Origin: Hemileia vastatrix
Taxonomy: Eukaryota > Basidiomycota > Pucciniomycetes > Pucciniales > Zaghouaniaceae
Direction of reading: 5' to 3'
Assembly (NCBI GenBank): GCA_030280995.1
Contig: JASXTE010000015.1
Location: 22,588,501-22,652,500 of the forward strand
DNA: 64,000 bases
Shown here: positions 30,162 to 43,248 of the stretch, piece after piece
How positions within the stretch are numbered: position 1 is the first letter of the stretch
Layout of the letters: the number at the start of each line of letters is the position of its first letter
Position numbers and translations under genes: made by a program
The notes under the pieces: model-generated
The model's input: the letters and a program-made list of their open reading frames with translations, nothing else
What the model was told of the DNA's origin: nothing
Databases searched by the model: none

Positions 30162-31025
30162 TAACCTTTTTAAGTCTGTCCGCTCTCCTTATCTCATAAA
30201 TTCATATTCCATTGTCTGACATACTTATTTCCAGTATCAAATAAACAATTGATAAATTAATTTAAAAATTTTTTTTTGATGTTAAGTGTACTTAAATAAG
30301 GAAGAATCACTGAACTAGATGTCTAGTTCAGTTTTTTGATTCAGGGTAAAACACTAAGTCTCATTTTTGGAGTGACTCTTTTTTACTCCACCTTTTTTTT
30401 AGTTTTTCTGAAATTGACATCTCCTTGACTCATAACCTCTCATCTTCATAAATACATTTGAAAACTATATTTTGGGCCTTATCTTCCTTTTTAAAATGTA
30501 TAACTACACAACACCACCTTAACCTTCTTCCTAGGGAAAAATTAAGGTAGGCTGAGAATATACGTTCAATGATTTGTCACAAAAAATAGCTAGCAATTTC
30601 ATAGTGTCAAAAAACTGAAATAGACATCTAGTTTACCATTTTTCCCTGTGACATATATGCTTTATGTATAGGGAAGGACAAAAATTAAAACCAATAGATT
30701 TCAAAGATTCAACAAGCCCACTTGAAGATACTTTAGCATTATTAGAAGTTAAATTTATTGTGCACCTAGATTTCAAGAAATTCAAGAATCATGTTATCAA
30801 AAGCTAGTTTTTTAAGTAAAATAGTTGGAAAATATAACATTTTTACATAAATCATGCATTAGCACCATTGTAAAGTTAAAAGAAATATATTATACCATAT
30901 TTCTTGATTATGGTAATTTGTTAATTTTTTAATTAAATTTTTGATGGAAATGACACAGGGGTAAAAAAAATGGCAAATAGAAATAGGATTCAGTTCACAT
31001 ACTAAATAAAATGAATTAAGTATTT

Positions 31026-31373
31026 TTATTGAACACAGCATCTATTTACAAATTTACCCCTTGTGTTACACCCCTCTCTATAACATCCCTCCCTATTTTC
31101 AATGATTTCTTCAAATTTTTTTTTTTCCTCATCATTGCATGATTGACTTCATCATCTACCACCTCATACTCATTATCCTCCTCATCCTCCACATCTATAA
31201 TCTCCTCATGTTTTCTTTTTCTACCAGCAACCTGGTTTCCAGGTTCATCAGCTTCTTTAACAATGAATCTGACTTTTTTATACTTTTTATTTTGACAAGG
31301 TTGGGGTTTGAACCCAGGTTCTCTTGTGTTTTTGGTGCCAATCATGGTTGGTACTAACCACCAGGCTACCTTG
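31026..31373 (-). repeat. Array module 3: tRNA-like head, ORF frameshifted (long-type unit)
   Basis: The ORF starts at 31345, but a length change in the T-run near 31118-31127 shifts the frame after MMRKKK, and it ends at 31046 with an unrelated tail. The head (31373 to 31296) keeps both box motifs. Confidence 0.7.
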
Positions 31374-32581
31374 ATTTTTACCTATCTAAACATACACTGA
31401 CATATATGTACCATTGATAAGGTTATCTGATCCAATTTAAATTATGACATTGTGTATAAAATTTAGGTATACTATAAAGGGACCTTCAAAAGTCAGCACA
31501 ACTTTAAATGTAAAAACATACTATGTACTTATAAATATTATACCCTATATGTTAGATGTTTTGAACAACTTTTATTGAAATTAACAAGTTTTTTGGATGA
31601 AAATAGCTCAATTTGAAAATAAATATGTTTTTAGCACTCTAAAAGGTATGCAATGTACATCTTTGATTTTGGTCCTTGAATGATTTTAGCCTGGGATTAT
31701 GGTCTCAACCCTTGAGTTAACTTTTTGAGTCTGTCCTCCCTATTTGACTCACAATGAAGTATTTCAATTTCTGACATAATTATTACAAGTATTACATAAA
31801 TATTTTTTCAATTATTTTAGAAAAAATCATCAGATGTCTGGTACACTTAAAAGGGGAAATATTTCTGAATCAGGTGTTTAGTTCAGTTTTTTGATTGAGG
31901 GTAAAACACTAAGTCTCATTTTTGGATTGAATCTGTTTTACTTTACTTTTTTTTATTTTTTCAGAAATTTGAATCTCCTTGACTCATGTCCTCACATCTT
32001 CATGTATTCATCTGAAAATTCTTTTAGCACATCCTCTCCTTTTTTTTAAAGTATACCCACACCATGTCACCTTAATCTTCTTCCAAGGGAAAAAATCAAG
32101 GTAGGCTCAGAAAGTGACATACAATGGTTTGTCACAAAAACAAACCTAGGGATGTATTAGGGTCACAAAACTGAACTATACATCTAGATCACCATTTATT
32201 CACCTGCAACATGTATGCAATTTTTTGGGAATGATAACAAATTTTAATGAAGTAGATTACAAAGATCCAACAAGCCCACTTGATGATACTTTAGCAGCAT
32301 TAGAAGTTAAATTTTGTGTGCATCTAGATACCAAGAAATTAAGGAATCAAGTTATCCATTGTTATTTATTTGAGTAAAATAGTTGGACTAGCTAATCTTT
32401 GTACATAAATTGTAAATTTGCACTATTGTAAAGTTAAAACAAATATATTATACTTTATTTCTTGATTATGGTAATTTGATAATTTTTTACTTAAATTTTT
32501 AATGGAAATGACACAAGGGTAAAATAATGGCAAATAGAAGTTGGATTAGTTCACATAGTGAATTAATTTAATTAATTATGT

Positions 32582-32930
32582 TTATTGAACACAGCATCTA
32601 TTTACTATTTTTCCCCTTGTGTTACACCCCTCTCTATAACATCCCTCCCTATTTTCAATGAATTCTTCAAATTTTCTTTTTTTCCTCATCATTGCATGAT
32701 TGACTCCATCATCTACCACCTCATCCTCATTATCCTCCTCATCCTCCACATCTATAATCTCATCATGTTTTCTTTTTCTACCAGCAACCTGGTTTCCAGG
32801 TTCATCAGCTTCTTTAACAATGAATCTGACTTTTTTATACTTTTTATTTTGACAAGGTTGGGGTTTGAACCCAGGCTCTCTTGTGTTTTTGCTGCCAATC
32901 ATGGTTGGTACTAACCACCAGGCTACCTTG
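32582..32930 (-). repeat. Array module 4: tRNA-like head plus intact ORF (long-type unit)
   Basis: The ORF is 32902 to 32582, 106 codons, with start MIGSKNTREPG and VVDDGVNH variants. The head is 32930 to 32853. Confidence 0.7.
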
Positions 32931-34139
32931 ATTTTTACCTATCTAAACATACACTTACATACATGTACCATTGATAATGATATTTGATTTAATTTAAAAT
33001 TATGAAATTGTGTATAAAATTTAGGTATACTATAAAGGGACCTTCAAAAGTCAGCACAACTTTAAATGTAAAAATATACTATGTACTTATAAATATTATA
33101 CCCTATATGTTAGATGTTTTGAACAACTTTTACTGAAATTAACAAGTTTTTTGGATGAAAATAGCTCAATTTGAAAATGAATATGTTTTTAGCACTCAAA
33201 AAGGTGTGCAATGTACATCTTTGATTTTGGTCCCTGAATGATTTTAGCCTGGGATTATGGTCTCAACCCTTGAGATAAATTTTTGAGTCTGTCCTCCCTA
33301 TTTGACTCACAATGAAGTATTTCAATTTCTGACATAATTATTACAAGTATTACATAAATATTTTTTCAATTATTTTAGAAAAAACCATCAGATGTCTGGT
33401 GCACTTAAAAGGGGAAATATTTCTGAATCAGGTGTTTAGTTCAGTTTTTTGATTGAGGGTAAAACACTAAGTCTCATTTTTGGATTGAATCTGTTTTACT
33501 TTACTTTTTTTTATTTTTTCAGAAATTGGAATCTCCTTGACTCATGTCCTCACATCTTCATGTATTCATCTGAAAATTCTTTTAGCACATCCTCTCCTTT
33601 TTTTTAAAGTATACCCACACCATGTCACCTTAATCTTCTTCCAAGGGAAAAATTCAAGGCAGGCTCAGAAAGTGACATACAATGGTTTGTCACAAAAACA
33701 AACCTAGGGATGTATTAGGGTCACAAAACTGAACTATACATCTAGATCACCATTTATTCACCTGCAACATGTATGCGATTTTTTGGGAATGATAACAAAT
33801 TTTAATGAAGTAGATTACAAAGATCCAACAAGCCCACTTGATGATACTTTAGCAGCATTAGAAGTTAAATTTTGTGTGCATCTAGATACCAAGAAATTAT
33901 GGAATCAAGTTATCCATTGTTATTTATTTGAGTAAAATAGTTGGACTAGCTAATCTTTGTACATAAATTGTAAATTTGCACTATTGTAAAGTTAAAACAA
34001 ATATATTATACTTTATTTCTTGATTATGGTAATTTGATAATTTTTTACTTAAATTTTTAATGGAAATGACACAAGGGTAAAATAATGGCAAATAGAAGTT
34101 GGATTAGTTCACATAGTGAATTAATTTAATTAATTATGT

Positions 34140-34488
34140 TTATTGAACACAGCATCTATTTACTATTTTTCCCCTTGTGTTACACCCCTCTCTATAACAT
34201 CCCTCCCTATTTTCAATGAATTCTTCAAATTTTCTTTTTTTCCTCATCATTGCATGATTGACTTCATCATCTACCACCTCATCCTCATTATCCTCCTCAT
34301 CCTCCACATCTATAATCTCATCATGTTTTCTTTTTCTACCAGCAACCTGGTTTCCAGGTTCATCAGCTTCTTTAACAATGAATCTGACTTTTTTATACTT
34401 TTTATTTTGACAAGGTTGGGGTTTGAACCCAGGTTCTCTTGTAATTTTGGTGCCAATCATGGTTGGTACTAACCACCAGGCTACCTTG
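34140..34488 (-). repeat. Array module 5: tRNA-like head plus intact ORF (long-type unit)
   Basis: The ORF is 34460 to 34140, 106 codons, with start MIGTKITREPG. The head is 34488 to 34411. Apart from scattered bases it is the same as module 4, suggesting the two units are recent duplicates. Confidence 0.7.
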
Positions 34489-35710
34489 ATTTTTACCTAT
34501 CTAAACATACACTGACATATATGTACCATTGATAAGGTTATCTGATCCAATTTAAATTATGACATTGTGTATAAAATTTAGGTATACTATAAAGGGACCT
34601 TCAAAAGTCAGCACAACTTTAAATGTAAAAACATACTATGTACTTATAAATATTATACCCTATATGTTAGATGTTTTGAACAACTTTTATTGAAATTAAC
34701 AAGTTTTTTGGATGAAAATAGCTCAATTTGAAAATAAATATGTTTTTAGCACTCTAAAAGGTATGCAATGTACATCTTTGATTTTGGTCCTTGAATGATT
34801 TTAGCCTGGGATTATGGTCTCAACCCTTGAGTTAACTTTTTGAGTCTGTCCTCCCTATTTGACTCACAATGAAGTATTTCAATTTCTGACATAATTATTA
34901 CAAGTATTACATAAATATTTTTTCAATTATTTTAGAAAAAACCATCAGATGTCTGGTGCACTTAAAAGGGGAAATATTTTTGAATCAGGTGTTTAGTTCA
35001 GTTTTTTGATTGAGGGTAAAACACTAAGTCTCATTTTTGGATTGAATCTGTTTTACTTTACTTTTTTTTATTTTTTCAGACATTAAAATCTCTTTGACTC
35101 ATGTCCTCAAATCTTCATGTATTCATCTGAAAATTCCTTTAGCACATCCTCTCCTATTTTTTAAAGTATACCCACATCATACCACCTTAATCGTCTTCCA
35201 AGGGAACTTCCAAGGGAAAAAATATATGTAGGCTCAGAAAGTGACATACAATGGTTTGTCACAAAAACACACCTAGGGATTCCTTTGGGTCACAAAACTG
35301 AACTATACATCTAGATCACCATTTATTTACCTGCAACATCTATACTTTTTTTTGGGAATGATAAAAGTTTTAATCAAGTAGATTACCAAGATCCAACAAG
35401 CCCGCTTGTTGATACTTTAGCAGCATTAGAATTTAAATTTATTGTGCATCTAGATTCCAAGAAAGTCAGGAATCATGTTATCAAAAGCTAGTTTTTTAAG
35501 TAAAATAGTTGGAAAATCTACTATTTTTACATAAATCATGCATTAGCACCATTTTAAAGTTAAAAGAAATATATTATACCATATTTCTTGGTTATGGTAA
35601 TTTGTTAATTTTTTTAATTAAATTTTTGATGGAAATGACACAGGGGTAAAAAAAATGGCAAATAGAAATAGGATTCAGTTCACATACTAAATAAAAGGAA
35701 TTAAGTATTT

Positions 35711-36040
35711 TTATTGAACACAGCATCTATTTACCAATTTACCCCTTTTGTTACACCCCTCTCTAAAACATCCCTCCCTATTTTCAATGAATTCTTCAAA
35801 TTTTCTTTTTTTCCTTATCATTGCATGATTGACTTCATCATCTACCACCATATCCTCCAAATCTATAATCTCATCATGTTTTCTTTTTCTACCAGCAACC
35901 TGGTTTCCAGGTTCATCAGCTTCTTTAACAATGAATCTGACTTTTTTATACATTTAATTTTTACAAGGTTGGCATTTGAACCCAGGTTCTCTTGTAGTTT
36001 GGTGCCAATCATGGTTGGAACTAACCACCAGGCTACCTTG
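35711..36040 (-). repeat. Array module 6: degenerate head and internally deleted ORF
   Basis: The head (36040 to 35964) has a one-base loss and an altered B box (GGCATTTGAACCC on the plus strand), so the usual ATG is out of frame. The remaining frame (35953-35711) lacks the DEEDNED acidic block. Confidence 0.7.
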
Positions 36041-37156
36041 ATTTTTACCTATCTAAACATACACTGACATATATGTACCATTGATAATGTTATTTGATCC
36101 AATTTAAAATCATGACATTGTGTATAAAATTTAGGTATACTATAAAGGGACCTTCAAAAGTCAGCACAACTTTAAATGTAAAACCATACTATGTATTTAT
36201 AAATATTATACTCTATATTTTAGATGTTTTGAACAAAATTTATTGAAATTAGCAATTTTTTTGGATGAAAATAGCTCAAATGGAACATAAATATGTTTTT
36301 AGCACTCAAAAAAGTATGCAATGTTCATCTTTGTTTTTGGTCCCTGAATGATTTCAGCCTGGGATTATGGTCTCAACGCTTTACTTACCTTTTTTAGTCT
36401 GTCCTCTCTCTTTGACTCACAATGAAGTATTTCAATTTCTGACATAATTATTACAAGTATTACATAAAAAAATTTTCAATTATTTTAGAAAAAACCATCA
36501 GATGTCTGGTGCACTTAAAAGGGGAAATATTTCTGAATTAGATTTCTAGTTCAGTTTTTTGATTAAGGGTAAAACGCTAAGTCTCATTTTTGGATTGAAT
36601 CTGTTTTACTTCACTTTTTTTATTTTTTCAGACATTGGAATCTCCTTGACTCATTTCCTCACATCTTCATGTATTCATCTGAAAATTCTTTTAGCACATC
36701 CTCTCCTATTTTTTAAAGTATACCCACATCATACCACCTTAATCTTCTTCCAAGGGAACTTCCAAGGGAACTTCCAAGGGAACTTCCAAGGGAAAAAATG
36801 AATGTAGGCTCAGAAAGTGACATACAATGGTTTGTCACAAAAACACACCAAGGGATTTCATAAGGTCACAAAACTGAACTATCCATCTGGATCAGCATTT
36901 ATTCACCTGCAACATGTATACTTTTTTTTGGGGATGATCAAAATTTTAATAAAGTAGATTAAAAAGATCCAACAAGCCCACTTGATGATACTTTAGCAGC
37001 ATTAGAAGTTAAATTTTGAGTGCATCTAGATACCAAGAAATTAAGGAATCATGTTATCCATTGTTAGTTATTTGAGTAAAATAGTTGGACTAGCTAATCT
37101 TTGTTTATAAATCGTACATTTGCACTATTTTAAAGTAAGAACAAATATATTATACT

Positions 37157-37505
37157 TTATTGAACACAGCATCTATTTACTATTTTCCCCCTTGTGTTAC
37201 ACCCCTCTCTATAACATCCCTCCCTATCACCAATGAATTCTTCAAATTTTCTTTTTTTCCTCATCATTGCATGATTGACCTCATCATCTACCACCTCACC
37301 CTCATTATCCTCCTCATCCTCCACATCTATAATCTCCTCATGTTTTCTTTTTCTACCAGCAACCTGGTTTCCAGGTTCATCAGCTTCTTTAACAATGAAT
37401 CTGACTTTTTTATACTTTTTATTTTGACAAGGTTGGGGTTTGAACCCAGGTTCTCTTGTATTTTTGGTGCCAATCATGGTTGGAACTAACCACCAGGCTA
37501 CCTTG
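37157..37505 (-). repeat. Array module 7: tRNA-like head plus intact ORF (short-type unit)
   Basis: The ORF is 37477 to 37157, 106 codons, with KHEEI and NEGEV variants. The preceding unit has a triplicated GGGAACTTCCAA motif (about 36755-36792). Confidence 0.7.
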
Positions 37506-38596
37506 ATTTTTACCTATCTAAACATACACTGACATATATGTACCATTGATAATGTTATTTGATCCAATTTAAAATCATGACATTGTGTATAAAATTTATG
37601 TATACTATAAAGGGACCTTCAAAAGTCAGCACAACTTTAAATGTAAAACCATACTATGTATTTATAAATATTATACCCTATATTTTAGATGTTTTGAACA
37701 AAGTTTATTGAAATTAACAAGTTTTTTGGATGAAAATAGCTCAAATGAAACATAAGTATGTTTTTAGCACTCAAAAAGGTATGCAATGTATATCTTTGAT
37801 TTTGGTCCCTGAATGATTTTAGCCTGGGATTATGGTCTCAACTCTTTACTTACCTTTTTGAGTCTGTCCTCTCTCTTTGACTCACAATGAAGTATTTCAA
37901 TTTCTGACATAATTATTACAAGTATTACATAAATATTTTTTCAATTATTTTAGAAAAAACCTTCAGATGTCTGGTGCACTTAAAAGGGGAAATATTTTTG
38001 AATCAGGTGTCTAGTTCAGTTTTTTGATAAAGGGTAAAACACTAAGTCTCATTTTTTGATTGAATCTGTTTTACTTTACTTTTTTTTATTTTTTCAGACA
38101 TTGGAATCTCCTTGACTCATGTCCTCACATCTTCATGTATTCATCTTAAAATTCTTTTAGCACATCCTCTCCTATTTTTTAAAGTATACCCACATCATAC
38201 CACCTTAATCTTCTTCCAAGGGAACTTCCAAGGGAAAAATAAATGTAGGCTCAGAAAGTGACATACAATGGTATGTCACAAAAACACACCTAGGGATATC
38301 TTAGGGTCACAAAACTGAACTATCCATCTGGATCAGCATTTATTCACCTGCAACATGTATCCTTTCTTTGGGGATGATCAAAATTTTAATAAAGTAGATT
38401 ACAAAGATCCAACAAGCCCACTTGATGATACTTTAGCAGCATTAGAAGTTAAATTTTTAGTGCATCTAGATACCAAGAAATTAAGGAATCATGTTATCCA
38501 TTTTTAGTTATTTGAGTAAAATAGTTGGACTAGCTAGTCTTTGTTTATAAATCGTACATTTGCACTATTTTAAAGTAAGAACAAATATATTATACT

Positions 38597-38945
38597 TTAT
38601 TGAACACAGCATCTATTTACTTTTTTCCCCCTTGTGTTACACCCCTCTGTATAACATCCCTCCCTATTTTCAATGATTTCTTCAAATTTTCTTTTTTTCC
38701 TCATCATTGCATGATTGACCTCATCATCTACCACCTCATCCTCATTATCCTCCTCATCCTCCACATCTATAATCTCCTCATGTTTTCTTTTTCTACCAGC
38801 AACCTGGTTTCCAGGTTCATCAGCTTCTTTAACAATGAATCTGACTTTTTTATACTTTTTATTTTGACAAGGTTGGGGTTTGAACCCAGGTTCTCTTGTA
38901 TTTTTGGTGCCAATCATGGTTCGAACTAACCACCAGGCTACCTTG
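38597..38945 (-). repeat. Array module 8: tRNA-like head plus intact ORF (short-type unit)
   Basis: The ORF is 38917 to 38597, 106 codons, with FEEIIENREGCYTEG variant. The head is 38945 to 38868. The spacing to modules 7 and 9 is exactly 1440. Confidence 0.7.
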
Positions 38946-40036
38946 ATTTTTACCTATCTAAACATACACTGACATATATGTACCATTGATAATGTTATTT
39001 GATCCAATTTAAAATCATGACATTGTGTATAAAATTTAGGTATACTATAAAGGGACCTTCAAAAGTCAGCACAACTTTAAATGTAAAACCACACTATGTA
39101 TTTATAAATATTATACCCTATATTTTAGATGTTTTGAACAAAATTTATTGAAATTAACAATTTTTTTGGATGAAAATAGCTCAAATGGAACATTTATATG
39201 TTTTTAGCACTCAAAAAAGTATGTAATGTTCATCTTTGTTTTTGGTCCCTGAATGATTTCAGCCTGGGATTATGGTCTCAACTCTTTACTTACCTTTTTG
39301 AGTCTGTCCTCTCTCTTTGACTCACAATGAAGTATTTCAATTTCTGACATAATTATTACAAGTATTACATAAATATTTTTTCAATTATTTTAGAAAAAAC
39401 CTTCAGATGTCTGGTGCACTTAAAAGGGGAAATATTTTTGAATCAGGTGTCTAGTTCAGTTTTTTGATAAAGGGTAAAACACTAAGTCTCATTTTTGGAT
39501 TGAATCTGTTTTACTTTAATTTTTTTTATTTTTTCAGACATTGGAATCTCCTTGACTCATGTCCTCACATCTTCATGTATTCATCTTAAAATTCTTTTAG
39601 CACATCCTCTCCTATTTTTTAAAGTATACCCACATCATACCACCTTAATCTTCTTCCAAGGGAACTTCCAAGGGAAAAATAAATGTAGGCTCAGAAAGTG
39701 ACATACAATGGTATGTCACAAAAACACACCTAGGGATATCTTAGGGTCACAAAACTGAACTATCCATCTGGATCAGCATTTATTCACCTGCAACATGTAT
39801 CCTTTTTTTGGGGATGATCAAAATTTTAATAAAGTAGATTACAAAGATCCAACAAGCCCACTTGATGATACTTTAGCAGCATTAGAAGTTAAATTTTTAG
39901 TGCATCTAGATACCAAGAAATTAAGGAATCATGTTATCCATTGTTAGTTATTTGAGTAAAATAGTTGGACTAGCTAATCTTTGTTTATAAATCGTACATT
40001 TTCACTATTTTAAAGTAAGAACAAATATATTATACT

Positions 40037-40385
40037 TTATTGAACACAGCATCTATTTACTATTTTCCCCCTTGTGTTACACCCCTCTCTATAACATCCC
40101 TCCCTATCACCAATGAATTCTTCAAATTTTCTTTTTTTCCTCATCATTGCATGATTGGCCTCATCATCTACCACCTCATCCTCATTATCCTCCTCATCCT
40201 CCACATCTATAATCTCATCATGTTTTCTTTTTCTACCAGCAACCTGGTCTCCAGGTTCATCAGCTTCTTTAACAATGAATCTGACTTTTTTATACTTTTT
40301 ATTTTGACAAGGTTGGGGTTTGAACCCAGGTTCTCTTGTGTTTTTGGTGCCAATCATGGTTGGAACTAACCACCAGGCTACCTTG
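40037..40385 (-). repeat. Array module 9: tRNA-like head plus intact ORF (last core unit)
   Basis: The ORF is 40357 to 40037, 106 codons, with GDQVAG and DEANHAM variants. About 60 bases beyond the head the sequence leaves the core consensus and becomes a diverged edge unit. Confidence 0.7.
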
Positions 40386-41697
40386 ATTTTTACCTATCTA
40401 AACATACACTTACATATATGCACCTTTGATAACCTCATTTCATCCAAGTTTAAATAATGATATTCTGTACATAAATTAGGTATTATACATAGGTGCCTTC
40501 AAATGTAAGAAAAATACTATGTACTTTGAATTGTTATGTCCTGTATATTGTATCTTTTTAACAATTTTTTTGAAATTAAAAAGTTTTATCAAGGAACATA
40601 GTCCAAATGTAAAATGATTATGTTGTGAATAGTTAAAACATTATGTTCTGTATATCTCTTGTTATTTATTAAAATGGAGTTTTTAATTAGTAAAAGTGAA
40701 ATGGGCCCTTTAGTCAATTTTGAAACTGACCAAGGTGGGCAATTGAAATTGAAGTAATATGCATATAATCACTTAGTATTTAATAATGTATTTCACCTAT
40801 CTATCATACTATATGAAATAAGATTGAGTTATATGGGATACCCTAGCCTAATACAAAACTAATAGTTAGAAAAATTATGACTTAATATAATTAAACTTAA
40901 TATGTACTTTACAATTAATGACATTTAAGGTATGTTTATAGCCCAAAATATAAATTTTAAGTTACATAAACTGCAAGGAGTACCCTATTTCATATGGAGT
41001 TATTAGGCAAAAACATAAATTTGAGTCAATATGCATATACACAGGGTGCTTTGGGTATTATGGCTCAGGAGTAGAAAACAGAGCTCTAGATGCTTATTGG
41101 GATTTGGTCCCTGTTTGATTTCAGTATTTTATTCTTATCTAAACCATTTACTGAAATTGTTTGAATTACTCCCCACTCTTTGGCTCACAAAGGGATATGA
41201 CAAGCTCTGTAGAAATTGTTACCAGAATCACACATAAAATTTTTGCTTTCATGAAGGCAAAATAAAATACTACATGTCTAGTAGTGAAAAACTATAATCC
41301 AAAAGTCAGCTCTTCATTCTGAAATTTCAGTCACTCATACTTCTTATGCATTCTAAATGATTAAAACTTGTGCAATATTTATGAAGCTATTTATGTTTGA
41401 AGCTTACACATCTGAGTTAGGTGCATCTGGGTCTTAGCTGTGACCTATTCATTTTAATTCATGGCCTGTGAACACATAATTGGTCATTTTCTATTAATGC
41501 TCAGCCTATTAGCTTTTAAATGCATTATGAAAAATCAAAATTGGCACAATATTGATGGACCTATGAACCTTAAAATTTGAAGACTCCATAGCAGATACTT
41601 ATATTTCCTCATGAAAAAAAGGTAAAATTTATATATTTATTTACTATGGAAATATCATTTCTTTTTTTAGACATGAGATATAAAAGATAGAGCCAAT

Positions 41698-41808
41698 CAC
41701 TAGAAAAAAAGGTTGGTACCTGCTAGTAGGTATCTCTATCTGACTAAAGTATGGTAGTTTAATTAGGGGGAGGCACCTGCTAGCAGGTACCAATATTTTT
41801 TACCAGTG
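41698..41808. mobile_element. MITE-like palindromic element, family A, copy 2 (111 bp)
   Basis: Begins CACTAGAAAAAAAGGTTGG and ends with the inverted match TACCAATATTTTTTACCAGTG. The inner parts include the perfect palindrome ACCTGCTAGCAGGT. It aligns along its length with copy 1 at 12607-12723, including CTGACTAAAGTATGGTAG. It sits at the right edge of the decayed array. No clear target duplication is seen. Confidence 0.75.
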
Positions 41809-42702
41809 AAAATATGTTAGGAAAGGGAATCAGAGGAAGTAAATTTGTATTTTGGGTAGGTAAAGGAGTGCTAAAGGCTAGAGCTCTATTATTGTTTTAA
41901 AAAAAATTGTAATTTAGTAGAATAAGAATGACATGAAAAGACAACATTCCACCTCAGCTCACATCATAAAACCAGTCACACTGGACTCAGAAGGATGAAT
42001 CTCAAGCATCTATGACTTCATCAATATTGCATGAATTTTGATTATTCAAAATGAATTAGAAGTCTGAAAGGCTTTATTTTTCTGATTATGTTACTTGTAA
42101 ACTGTTACTAAATCTTTAAAAACCTATATTCAACAAAAAATTATGGAATTCCAACCCTTAATCAGAAGAAGAATATTAATGAGGAAGGTATAATCCTAAC
42201 AGTTTGTAGGATTAGATAAGACTAACTTTTTGAGTGAAGAGATAACACTAACTTTTTGGAGTAAGTTAATTTTTTGATGGAATGATAATACTAACCTTTA
42301 TTTTAATTTATTTTCACTTATGTTAATATAGTTAATTGTTATGTTTCATTTTTCCCATTATACTATAAATTCAAAAAAAAAATTGTTCAGAAATGAGCTG
42401 CTTTAATTCCATCTGGCAAATATTTTCAGCCCACATTTTTTAGTACATGCGCAGTCATGTGAGTCAAGGGCAACCAGAAATTTACTAACATTTTTCATGC
42501 TATGTACATACATACATACCTAGTGAGCTTAAATAAGAAAAAAATACAATATAAATAAGAAATATAAATAAATAAATAAAAAACTGCAAAAAAAAATCAC
42601 TTGAGTACTAAAAAAAAAAAAAAGGGGGGGGGAAGGGGGAAGGTAAGATGACAACACCTGCTGTAGAATAAGTGTTTGTATGTATGGTATGTTTGTACAT
42701 AC
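41809..42702. other. Gene-free region between the array edge and Copia element 1
   Basis: AT-rich, with direct short repeats (ACTAACTTTTTGAG near 42221 and 42247), A and G homopolymer runs (about 42610-42640), and no ORF. Its last five bases, CATAC (42698-42702), are the left target duplication of the Copia element. Confidence 0.55.
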
Positions 42703-42822
42703 TTTTATTTACTTAGACATATGAGAGCTTAACTATCATTTGATTTATGTATATAAACTATAATTAGAATGGCTGACTAACTCAGATTCTTCTAGGAATT
42801 CAGTTACTGACACATCATTACA
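42703..42822 (+). repeat. 5' LTR of Copia element 1 (120 bp)
   Basis: Aligns with the 3' LTR over its whole length (core GACATATGAGAGC, ending CATCATTACA). It is followed by GGTTATGGGACC, the likely primer-binding site, also found after the Copia 2 LTR. Confidence 0.88.
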
Positions 42823-43248
42823 GGTTATGGGACCTTTTGTGCTTTTCATTAAACAAGCTAGCAACATTTCTACAGAGACTCAAATCCTGTCTTGCACACT
42901 GCTTGACATAAAACTATGTTGGAGGTGGCACTGATTCTGCTTTATTAACCTCTCATTACCCATTTTTCCACACCCTGACTTCTCCAACTTTTGCCTATAC
43001 ACCAATTAGGCTTTGTTCCCCATCTTCCCATATAACCCCCATTAAATTTCACCCTAGTCATTATATGCCTAACTATTCTCAATCACTTACCCAATCACAA
43101 GTTTCCAAGCCTGAGGACTCATCACCCCAAGATACTCCTACTCCTGCCCCTCACAATACTGTTTCTCCTACCCCATGACAACACAATCTTCCTCCTCATC
43201 AACTTAAAATGCCCTCTCCCTCACAATCTCAAAAAGCTTTCTCAGGAC

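Larger units (their letters stand above)
25570..41640. repeat. Tandem array of 1.44/1.56-kb units (nine core copies, diverged edges)
   Basis: A landmark module starts at 27120, 28560, 31296, 32853, 34411, 35964, 37428, 38868 and 40308. The steps are 1440, 2736, 1557, 1558, 1553, 1464, 1440 and 1440; the 2736 step is 1555 once the solo LTR and its duplicated 5 bp are removed. Core units are near-identical. Left of about 26020 and right of about 40440 the sequence is still alignable to the unit but heavily diverged, as expected for an array homogenised by unequal exchange with decaying edges. The long units carry an extra segment of about 117 bp before the module. All units face the same way. 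The role is unknown; a satellite or a tandemly amplified SINE-like element is possible. Confidence 0.9.

Noticed and set aside
25570..41640. CRISPR or ribosomal DNA array
   Set aside because: Unit size (1.4-1.6 kb), eukaryotic context, and lack of rRNA sequence exclude both; no short direct repeats with unique spacers occur anywhere in the window.
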